Assembly: GCA_012800665.1 (NCBI GenBank)
Contig: JAAZIW010000180.1
Span: forward strand, 1-12,588
Direction: 5' to 3'
Length of the DNA stretch: 12,588 nucleotides
Source of the DNA: Rikenellaceae bacterium
GTDB taxonomy: Bacteria; Bacteroidota; Bacteroidia; Bacteroidales; UBA932
Below, in pieces: positions 6,471-12,588 of the stretch; the first letter of the stretch is position 1, and each line of letters begins with the position of its first letter. A model generated the notes under the pieces. That model ran no database searches. It had not been told where the DNA came from and saw only the letters and a list, made by a program, of their open reading frames with translations. A program made the position numbers and the translations under genes.

Positions 6471-7841
6471 TTACGCCCTAATGCCGCCAAACTTCTCTAC
6501 AATAAGCTTGGTGGTTTCTGCAATCTTTTCCTGCAATAAGGCATCGTTTGTGGCCTCGCAGATGAAACGCAGATAAGGCTCGGTGTTGGATGGACGTATA
6601 TTGAACCACCACTGCGGGAATTCAAGACGGTATCCATCAAAATCCATAATTTTTTGGGGCTTTTCAGCCGCCTCGAAATGGGCCTTCACGGCCTCCATTG
6701 CTCCGGCCTTGTCTTCAACGCGGAAGTTGATTTCGCCGGAATTCTTATATTTAATGAGAGAATCTATCTTTTCACTTAACTTTATTCCTTGTTTTTTAAG
6801 GGATGATACAATCCGGAGCACAATCATGCTTGCAAGCATGGCGCTGTCGGAATAGAAGAAATCTTTGAAATAATAGTGGCCGGCAAGTTCGCCTCCCCAA
6901 AGACCATCGATTTCGCGGAGTTTGGGAGCGGCAAAAGCACGGCCGACACGCCATGTATGCACATCGGCATTGTAATTTTCGCTGAGGAACTCGGCTATGG
7001 CCTTGCTGGAGCGGATTTCCTGAAGCACTATGGGATTCTTTTCCCCGCGCTCATCGCAGAAATACAGGGCCATGAGTGCAATTATAAGGTCAGGAGCCAC
7101 AAAGCGGGATTTATCATCAACGAACATCACTCTGTCGGCATCGCCATCAAAAATAACGCCTACATCCGCCTTGATTTCGCTCACTAACTTTTTGAGCGGC
7201 TCAACATTTTCCTGCACGAGCGGATTGGGGTCGTGATTGGGAAAATTGCCATCCATGGTGTCGAACAAATAAACAGCATCATCACCCTTGAATAACTCTT
7301 TTGCGAAAAGGGTTCCCATGCCGTTGGATAGGTCGAAAGCTATTTTCAAATTGGAATAATCGCCCTTATACTTATTAAGGAAGTCCAAGTATGCGGGTTT
7401 TATATCTATTTGCTTGACCGAGCCGCGCTTGGCGGCCGGAGGAGTCGGACGACCTTCGTATATCCACTGCTTTATTTGCCCCAAACCGGTGTCGAAGCCT
7501 ACCGGAAGAGCATCCTCACGGCTGACTTTCATACCATTATACTCGCGCGAGTTATGAGAAGCTGTTATTTGTACGGAGGCTTTGTAGCCGTAGCTGGCCG
7601 TTCCGAAATATACCAAAGGCGTACTGCTGTAGCCTATATCGTCGACATCGGCACCGGCATCGGTAATGCCCCGGATAAGACTGTCGTGAACTTCCGGTCC
7701 GGAAAGACGGCAGTCCCTGCCTACCAACACTTTTTTCGCACCAAGCAATATGGGAATAAAGTAACCTATCTTATAAGCTGTGGTTTTGTCAAAATCTACG
7801 CCGTAGATTCCGCGAATGTCATATGCATGAAAAGCGCCCAT
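6471..7841 (-). CDS. phosphomannomutase/phosphoglucomutase
   Basis: A 456-residue alpha-D-phosphohexomutase, interconverting hexose 1- and 6-phosphates in the cytosol through a phosphoserine. All four signatures are visible: the phosphoserine loop QITASHNS (Ser95), the magnesium loop FDGDADR (Asp232, Asp234, Asp236), the sugar-binding loop GGELAGHYYF (316-325, GEMSGH-type), and the phosphate-binding loop RPSNTEPYLR (416-425). Length is normal for the PMM/PGM (AlgC-like) branch. The GELAGH loop and the N-terminal AYDIRG motif argue against GlmM. Mannose 1-phosphate feeds GDP-mannose synthesis, and the enzyme could also use glucose phosphates. It starts 2 bases after def. Its placement just ahead of mannosidase genes suggests mannose metabolism, but that is inference. 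Confidence 0.94.
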   Translation of the reverse strand: MGAFHAYDIRGIYGVDFDKTTAYKIGYFIPILLGAKKVLVGRDCRLSGPEVHDSLIRGITDAGADVDDIGYSSTPLVYFGTASYGYKASVQITASHNSREYNGMKVSREDALPVGFDTGLGQIKQWIYEGRPTPPAAKRGSVKQIDIKPAYLDFLNKYKGDYSNLKIAFDLSNGMGTLFAKELFKGDDAVYLFDTMDGNFPNHDPNPLVQENVEPLKKLVSEIKADVGVIFDGDADRVMFVDDKSRFVAPDLIIALMALYFCDERGEKNPIVLQEIRSSKAIAEFLSENYNADVHTWRVGRAFAAPKLREIDGLWGGELAGHYYFKDFFYSDSAMLASMIVLRIVSSLKKQGIKLSEKIDSLIKYKNSGEINFRVEDKAGAMEAVKAHFEAAEKPQKIMDFDGYRLEFPQWWFNIRPSNTEPYLRFICEATNDALLQEKIAETTKLIVEKFGGIRA

Positions 7842-7843
7842 AA

Positions 7844-8401
7844 TTATTTTTTCAGTTTCGATTGATAACGCGTTGCGGTTTTACCCGCAGAAATTTTATA
7901 TAATTTGGCTGCTAAAATTTTGCGCCTGATGGGGGCCACAAGATCTGTGAAAAGTTCACCTTCCAAATGGCTGAATTCATGTTGTATCATGCGGGCGGCA
8001 AAATTGTCAAACACTTCAGTATGTTTTTCCAGGTTCTCGTCATAATACTCCACCTTTATCTTCTTGGGGCGGCTGACATCACAATAGATGCCGGGAACGC
8101 TGAGGCAGCCCTCGCTGTAAACCGTCCTCTCCTCGCTTTCCTCTATAATTACAGGATTGACAAAGGTGCGGCGGAAACCGGCAAGATAGGGGTAAACATC
8201 TTTCATTATATCCCCTTCCACTATTACCACACGCGTGCTCTCCCCTATCTGGGGGGCGGCGAGACCGCAGCCCTCAGAGGCGGCAAGCGTATCTTTAAGG
8301 TCTGTGACCAACTGCTTGATTTTTTCTTTTTTGGTCAAGTCAGCAGGCTTTGCCACTTCCCTCAACACTTTTGAGCCGTATAAATAAATAGGTCTTATCA
8401 T
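7844..8401 (-). CDS. def: peptide deformylase
   Basis: A 185-residue metal enzyme that removes the N-formyl group from nascent proteins at the ribosome. The three family motifs are present in order: EGCGLAAPQIG (43-53, motif 1), EGCLSVPG (97-104, with metal ligand Cys99) and QHEFSHLEGELF (140-151, with ligands His141 and His145 and catalytic Glu142). The motif 3 aspartate of the usual HExDH is Ser144 here, which is uncommon. The basic C-terminal tail (about 157-185) is typical of Bacteroidetes members. The ATG overlaps the ruvX stop as ATGA, so translation is probably coupled. Confidence 0.97.
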   Translation of the reverse strand: MIRPIYLYGSKVLREVAKPADLTKKEKIKQLVTDLKDTLAASEGCGLAAPQIGESTRVVIVEGDIMKDVYPYLAGFRRTFVNPVIIEESEERTVYSEGCLSVPGIYCDVSRPKKIKVEYYDENLEKHTEVFDNFAARMIQHEFSHLEGELFTDLVAPIRRKILAAKLYKISAGKTATRYQSKLKK

Positions 8402-8817
8402 TGTCTGTTTTTTCTATCCAAATAACCCTGCAAAATAATTGCTGCACTTATCTTATCCACACTTTCCTTCTTGCGGCGCTCGCTCTTTTTCATGCCTCCG
8501 TCTATCATTGCCCTATGCGCCAGCACGCTTGTAAAGCGCTCATCTTCCAACACCAAGGGAACATTCGGGAAAACCTTACCGAGCTGTTTGAGGAACACGT
8601 CCACATCGGCTTTTGCTTCAGCCGGCTTGCCATCGAGATTTACCGGATAACCCACCACAAAGCAAATAAGCTTTTCGGAAGCAGCGATTTTTTGCAGATA
8701 TTCTATTATCTTTGCAGATGGCACCGTTTCGAGAGGTGAAGCAAAGATGCCGAGCGGGTCACTTATCGCAACCCCCACACGCGCTTTGCCGTAATCTATA
8801 CCGACGGTTCTGTCCAT
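8398..8817 (-). CDS. ruvX: RuvX/YqgF-type Holliday-junction resolvase-like RNase H fold protein
   Basis: A 139-residue member of the YqgF family, linked to Holliday-junction resolution and, in some bacteria, to pre-16S rRNA maturation. Motifs: GIDYGKARVGVAISD (6-20, acidic Asp8), VVGYPVNLDG (54-63), EDERFTSVLA (91-100), ESVDKISAAIILQGYL (118-133, Asp121). The ATG at 8817 was chosen over an in-frame ATG at 8862 because MDRTVGIDYG is the usual family start and the longer form would run into the divergent gene. This is the first gene of the minus operon, and its last bases overlap def by 4. Confidence 0.94.
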   Translation of the reverse strand: MDRTVGIDYGKARVGVAISDPLGIFASPLETVPSAKIIEYLQKIAASEKLICFVVGYPVNLDGKPAEAKADVDVFLKQLGKVFPNVPLVLEDERFTSVLAHRAMIDGGMKKSERRKKESVDKISAAIILQGYLDRKNRQ

Positions 8818-8825
8818 ATAATCTG

Positions 8826-8833
8826 CAAAGTTA
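8826..8833 (-). promoter_or_regulatory. candidate -7 box for the ruvX operon
   Basis: TAACTTTG on the minus strand (8833-8826) is an exact match to the Bacteroidetes TAnnTTTG -7 element, 8 bases ahead of the ruvX ATG. Transcription would begin around 8821, making the mRNA almost leaderless. A TTG at a suitable -33 distance was not found (the nearest is 26 bases upstream, at 8862-8860), which lowers confidence. It sits in the 25-base gap between the divergent operons. Confidence 0.35.
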
Positions 8834-8842
8834 GAAAAAAAT

Positions 8843-9691
8843 ATGGCAAAAAAGAATTCCAAGCTTTACAGGCTTACCCTGAATGACGACACATCCCATA
8901 AGAGGATAAGGCTTTGGCGTTTCTCCAAGGCCGGAATAATAATTGGCGTAATCAGTGCGGCGGTAATACTCTTCGGCATTTTTTACTCTCTCATAGCCTT
9001 CACTCCCCTGAGAGTCAGTATTCCGGGCTATCCGGATGCCCACTTCAAGCAGGGAGCCATAGAGAATGCTCTTAAGGTGGATTCGTTGGAGAATGAAATG
9101 CTCCGCTGGACTCTCTACGCAGAGAATCTTGCGCGAGTGCTTGCAGGCGAAGAAAGCCTTTCCGGCACCGACTCCCTGATTGCCGCCAACACCACTAAGT
9201 TTTTGGAAGACCTTTCCAGAGAAGAGATTTCCAGGCGAGACTCCATATTAAGAACCACTGTTGCCCGAGAAGAACAATTCGGAGTGGGTTCCGATAAAAG
9301 CAGAACCCTCCCGATAGAGGGGATGCATTTCTTTACGCCGCTCAAAGGCGTTATTTCGCGGCCTTACGACAGAGTGCTTCATCCCGCAATAGATATTACG
9401 GCTCCTGCCAAATCGGTGGTAAGCGCTGTGCTCGACGGCACGGTGATTTTTTCGGGCTGGACCGATGATGCCGGATATTCAATTATTCTGCAGCATGAGG
9501 GCAATGTAATATCGTGCTACAAGCATAATCAAACACTGCTTCGCAAGGAAGGCGAAAAAGTAACGGCAGGCACGCCCATCTCACTCATAGGCAATACCGG
9601 AACAGACCAACTCCATAAGGAAGACTATTTGCATTTCGAACTCTGGTATGAAGGCGAAGCGGTAGACCCCACAAAATATTGTAAATTCTAA
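8843..9691 (+). CDS. membrane-anchored M23-family (LytM-type) protein, possibly with impaired catalysis
   Basis: A 282-residue protein with a basic cytoplasmic N terminus (1-27), one transmembrane helix (about 30-52), a probably helical acidic stalk (about 75-145) and a C-terminal LytM domain (about 160-280) on the outer side. The domain has LHPAIDITAP (His180, Asp184), SCYKHNQTLL (His228) and LHFELWYEG (His264). The HxH motif, normally GPHLHFE, reads EDYLHFE, so its first His is Tyr262; the three zinc ligands remain. It may be a weak peptidase or, like the degenerate LytM factors EnvC and NlpD, a regulator of cell-wall hydrolases. It is the first gene of the plus operon. Its stop codon shares one base with the dxr start (TAATG). 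An M23 gene ahead of dxr and rseP is a common Bacteroidetes order. Confidence 0.9.
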   Translation: MAKKNSKLYRLTLNDDTSHKRIRLWRFSKAGIIIGVISAAVILFGIFYSLIAFTPLRVSIPGYPDAHFKQGAIENALKVDSLENEMLRWTLYAENLARVLAGEESLSGTDSLIAANTTKFLEDLSREEISRRDSILRTTVAREEQFGVGSDKSRTLPIEGMHFFTPLKGVISRPYDRVLHPAIDITAPAKSVVSAVLDGTVIFSGWTDDAGYSIILQHEGNVISCYKHNQTLLRKEGEKVTAGTPISLIGNTGTDQLHKEDYLHFELWYEGEAVDPTKYCKF

Positions 9692-10842
9692 TGGCAAAGC
9701 GCAGAATAGCAATTCTCGGTTCTACAGGTTCGATAGGCACCCAGACTCTTGATGTAATACGCAGGCATCGCGAACTCTTTGAGGTTGAGATGCTTTCTGC
9801 AGGCAGCAATGCAGAACTGCTTGCCCTGCAGGCTCTTGAATTTGATGCAGGGGCTGTTGTCATAGGCGACTCATCCAAATACAAGGAATTGGCGGATACC
9901 CTTCAACCCAAAGGGATAAAGGTTTTTACAGGCACTGACAGCCTTTGTGCACTGGTTGCAGCCGGAAATGTAGATATTGTAGTGGGAGCGATGGTGGGTT
10001 TCAGCGGTCTGAGGCCGACTTTGGCGGCCCTTGAAGCCGGTAAGATTGTAGCGCTTGCAAATAAAGAGACTTTAGTTGCCGCAGGACAATTGGTTACAGA
10101 TACAATGCGTGCAAACAAAGGGCTTATTTTACCTGTTGATTCGGAACATTCTGCTATATTCCAATGTCTTTTGGCTGCACAAGGAAATGAGGTGGTGAAA
10201 ATTCATCTCACCGCATCCGGAGGACCTTTCCGCACCTGGCCTCGCGAGAAAATAGCCGCCGCCACAGCCTCTCAAGCGCTTAAGCATCCGAATTGGGAGA
10301 TGGGCGCCAAGATAACGATAGACTCCGCCACCATGATGAACAAAGGTTTGGAGGTTATAGAGGCACACTGGCTGTTCGACGTGGATGTAAGCAATATAAA
10401 TGTGTTGGTGCATCCCGAAAGCATAGTGCATTCAATGGTGGAATTTGCAGATGGCGCTGTAATAGCTCAGCTTGGCAACCCCGATATGAGGCAGCCTATA
10501 GCTTTTGCGCTCGCTTTTCCGAATAGAATAAACGTTGGCTGTAAAAAATTGGACCTTACAGAAATAGGAAGGCTCAATTTCGAAAAGCCTGACCTTGAGA
10601 AATTTCCGTGCCTTGCCCTCGCTTTCGAAGCCATAAAACGCGGCGGCAATGCTCCATGTGCCATGAACTCTGCCAATGAAGTGGCGGTAGCGGCCTATCT
10701 TAAAGGTCAAATCGCTTTTTATGACATAGCCCGAATAATAGAGAGGGTGCTGAATGGCTTGGATTTTGCAGCAAGCCCTTCGCTCGACTGTATTTTCTCC
10801 ACCCACGAGGAAAGCGCTGTCAGAGCACGTGAGTTGCTTTAA
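9691..10842 (+). CDS. dxr: 1-deoxy-D-xylulose 5-phosphate reductoisomerase
   Basis: A 383-residue enzyme converting DXP to 2-C-methyl-D-erythritol 4-phosphate with NADPH, the committed step of the MEP route to isoprenoids (and so to the undecaprenyl carrier and quinones). Motifs: GSTGSIG nucleotide loop (10-16), ALANKETLV (121-129), LPVDSEHSAIFQ (147-158, metal ligands Asp150 and Glu152), TASGGPFR (174-181), KHPNWEMGAKITIDSATMMN (198-217) followed by KGLEVIEAHWLF with ligand Glu221, and GNPDMRQPI (262-270). Length and motif order are complete and nothing looks damaged. It is the target of fosmidomycin. Translation is coupled to the M23 gene through a one-base overlap, and rseP follows after 3 bases. 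Confidence 0.98.
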   Translation: MAKRRIAILGSTGSIGTQTLDVIRRHRELFEVEMLSAGSNAELLALQALEFDAGAVVIGDSSKYKELADTLQPKGIKVFTGTDSLCALVAAGNVDIVVGAMVGFSGLRPTLAALEAGKIVALANKETLVAAGQLVTDTMRANKGLILPVDSEHSAIFQCLLAAQGNEVVKIHLTASGGPFRTWPREKIAAATASQALKHPNWEMGAKITIDSATMMNKGLEVIEAHWLFDVDVSNINVLVHPESIVHSMVEFADGAVIAQLGNPDMRQPIAFALAFPNRINVGCKKLDLTEIGRLNFEKPDLEKFPCLALAFEAIKRGGNAPCAMNSANEVAVAAYLKGQIAFYDIARIIERVLNGLDFAASPSLDCIFSTHEESAVRARELL

Positions 10843-10845
10843 TCT

Positions 10846-12183
10846 ATGGCGGTTTTAATGAAAATTCTGCAAGTTATTCTTGCTCTTTCCATACTCATCC
10901 TTTTGCATGAGCTGGGTCACTATACCTTTGCCAAAATCTTACGAATCAGGGTAGAAAAATTCTTCCTCTTCTTTGATATAGGCAAATCCTTCATTTTCAG
11001 CACCAAACGTTCCCGTTGGTTCACCAAACTCTTTCCAAAGGCTCTTGATTGGGAGACCGAATACGGGATAGGAGTGCTGCCGCTCGGAGGCTATTGCAAG
11101 ATAGCGGGCATGATAGATGAAAGCATGGATACGGAGCAGATGAAACAGGCGCCCAAATCCTGGGAATTCCGCACCCGTAATCCCTGGCAGAGACTGCTTG
11201 TGATGTCGGGAGGCGTGCTCTACAACTTTATCTTTGCCATATTGGTATTCATAGCCATAGCCGGCATTTGGGGGCAGAGCTATATAAGCAATTCGGGCTC
11301 CAAGATTTATCCCAACGGACTCGCTCAGGAAATGGGCTTCGAGGTCGGTGACGAAATACTTGCCTTCGATGACTATGAGCCGCAGAATTTCGGCATGCTG
11401 CAGGCCGATCTGGTACGCCGTAAAGTACATACAGCCAAAGTTTTGCGCGGGAGCGACACGCTTACGCTATACATTGACCAGGCCATGATGAGCAGGGCGA
11501 TTGAGTCGCAGCTTATGTTCGACATTGCCATACCCTTCATTATAGATTCAGTAGCCGCGGGCAGTCCGAATACCATACTAAAGCGGGGAGACAGGATAAT
11601 CTCCTTCGATGGACAAGAGGTGCAATACCTGCAGGATTCCAGAGAAGTGCTGGCCTCTCTTGCCGGACGCGAAGTTGCCGCCGGCGTGGTTCGCGAGGCC
11701 GACACCCTGTCAGTGCCCGTACAAGTGGACAGCGCCGGCAGAATCGGTGTTTATATGCGCACCCCATCCATAATAAACGAAAGCTATGATAATTTGGGGG
11801 AAGCCGTAGTTGCGGGGATTAAACTCACGGGAGAAAGCATTAGCGGCTATTTGCAGGACCTCCGCCTTCTCGCCACTCCAAGCACCGGAGCCTATAAGAG
11901 TGTTGGCAGCTTTATTGCAATAGGTCAGGTGTTCCCGGACGTATGGGATTGGTACCGCTTCATGTACATCCTTGCACTGCTCAGCATAATGCTGGGAGTA
12001 ATGAATCTGCTGCCTATTCCCGGTTTGGACGGCGGACACATACTCTTTACGGTTTATGAAATCATTTCTGGCAGGAAGCCGAGCGACAAGTTTATGATTG
12101 CAGCCCAATGGATAGGCATGATTCTGCTTTTGGCGCTGATGCTTTTGGCTTTCGGAAACGATATAGGAAGACTTATAAAATAA
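10846..12183 (+). CDS. rseP: RseP-type site-2 intramembrane zinc metalloprotease
   Basis: A 445-residue inner-membrane protease that cuts transmembrane segments of its substrates, in other bacteria anti-sigma factors and leftover signal peptides. The first helix (about 7-29) holds the HELGH motif (His21, Glu22, His25). GIGVLPLGGYCKIAGM (74-89) is the conserved membrane-reentrant beta loop. A second helix follows at about 122-142 (SGGVLYNFIFAILVF). Residues about 150-210 and 228-303 form two degenerate PDZ-like domains. The C-terminal helices include MNLLPIPGLDGGH (386-398), whose Asp395 is the third zinc ligand. All catalytic residues are present. The ATG at 10846 is used; a second ATG four codons later is possible. 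It lies 3 bases after dxr and 7 before the next lipoprotein. The native substrate in this organism is unknown. Confidence 0.97.
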   Translation: MAVLMKILQVILALSILILLHELGHYTFAKILRIRVEKFFLFFDIGKSFIFSTKRSRWFTKLFPKALDWETEYGIGVLPLGGYCKIAGMIDESMDTEQMKQAPKSWEFRTRNPWQRLLVMSGGVLYNFIFAILVFIAIAGIWGQSYISNSGSKIYPNGLAQEMGFEVGDEILAFDDYEPQNFGMLQADLVRRKVHTAKVLRGSDTLTLYIDQAMMSRAIESQLMFDIAIPFIIDSVAAGSPNTILKRGDRIISFDGQEVQYLQDSREVLASLAGREVAAGVVREADTLSVPVQVDSAGRIGVYMRTPSIINESYDNLGEAVVAGIKLTGESISGYLQDLRLLATPSTGAYKSVGSFIAIGQVFPDVWDWYRFMYILALLSIMLGVMNLLPIPGLDGGHILFTVYEIISGRKPSDKFMIAAQWIGMILLLALMLLAFGNDIGRLIK

Positions 12184-12190
12184 TACGGAT

Positions 12191-12588
12191 ATGAAAAGGA
12201 TTTTAACCCTGGCCTTTGCGGTCCTCACCCTGCTTTCTTGCGGCAACCGTCGCGAAGCCCTTCTACCAAATGTCAGCGGCAAGGCCGGAGAAGTGATAGT
12301 GGTAATGAGCAAAACCGACTGGGAAGGCTCACTCGGCAATGCAACACGCGAGCTTTTAGCCCAAGACTGCCCCTGGCTCCCCATACGCGAGCCGCTTTAT
12401 TCGCTTGTAAATATTCCGTCCAACGATTTTACCAAGCTTTTCCAGGTACACCGCAACATTGTTTATTTTGATATTGACCCGCAGGTGGTAGAGGTGGGAG
12501 TAAAATACCTCAAAGATCGCTGGGCCAACCCGCAATGCTTGGTATATATTTTCGCACATACATCCGAAGAGGCGCTGACGCTTTTTCA
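12191..12588 (+). CDS. DUF4837-like lipoprotein, partial (3' end beyond window)
   Basis: Open from an ATG at 12191 to the window edge, 132 full codons. It starts MKRILTLAFAVLTLLSCGN, a lipoprotein signal with lipid Cys17. The mature part begins LPNVSGKAGEVIVVMSKTDW, with REPLYSLVNIPSNDF and FQVHRNIVYFDI further on. From memory this pattern matches DUF4837, a Bacteroidetes lipoprotein family without known function that often sits next to rseP. It follows rseP by 7 bases in the same operon. Nothing can be said about the missing C-terminal part. Confidence 0.82.
   Translation, partial: MKRILTLAFAVLTLLSCGNRREALLPNVSGKAGEVIVVMSKTDWEGSLGNATRELLAQDCPWLPIREPLYSLVNIPSNDFTKLFQVHRNIVYFDIDPQVVEVGVKYLKDRWANPQCLVYIFAHTSEEALTLF

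Noticed and set aside
8818..8862. Longer RuvX start at 8862
   Set aside because: The extra residues are not family-like and lie across the divergent gene's start; MDRTVGIDYG is the normal beginning.
11710..12384. 224-codon minus-strand ORF opposite the end of rseP and the start of the next gene
   Set aside because: It overlaps two well-supported genes on the other strand and shows no family motif.

Overview
The window looks like a chromosomal segment from a member of the Bacteroidales (Bacteroidota), probably an uncultured gut-type lineage. The evidence is a GH92 mannosidase lipoprotein, a fimbrillin-like domain, a DUF4837-type lipoprotein directly after rseP, the M23-dxr-rseP gene order, and -7 promoter boxes matching the Bacteroidetes consensus TAnnTTTG instead of a sigma70 -10 box. 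Genus cannot be settled from the sequence alone.

Layout. Bases 1-153 are a non-coding AT-rich tail with a possible terminator for the gene that follows. At 154-2637 (minus) is a mosaic surface lipoprotein ending in a DNA/RNA non-specific endonuclease domain. Just upstream of it, overlapping by 14 bases, is a 43-codon small ORF (2624-2755) that carries a near-perfect hairpin and has its own promoter-like sequence. From 8817 back to 2839 runs a tightly packed minus-strand operon: ruvX, def, a phosphomannomutase/phosphoglucomutase, an M23 peptidase, a broken GH92 gene and an intact GH92 gene. Neighbouring genes in it are separated by at most 11 bases or overlap. Divergently, after only 25 bases, a plus-strand operon starts at 8843: membrane-anchored M23 protein, dxr, rseP and a DUF4837-like lipoprotein that runs off the window. 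No gap of 300 bases or more lacks a gene. No tRNA, rRNA, CRISPR array or insertion sequence was seen.

How it fits together. The plus operon groups envelope functions (cell-wall hydrolase-like protein, isoprenoid precursor synthesis, site-2 protease). The minus operon starts with housekeeping genes (Holliday-junction resolvase-like RuvX, peptide deformylase) and ends in mannose-related genes: a hexose-phosphate mutase and two exo-mannosidase genes, one of them wrecked. The points that most deserve a second look are the small ORF with its internal hairpin in front of the nuclease, the GH92 pseudogene with its apparent microhomology junction, and family-signature changes in the second M23 protein (first His of HxH is Tyr) and in deformylase (HEFSH). 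I did not find convincing evidence of a complete undescribed system; the small-ORF/nuclease pair is the nearest candidate.
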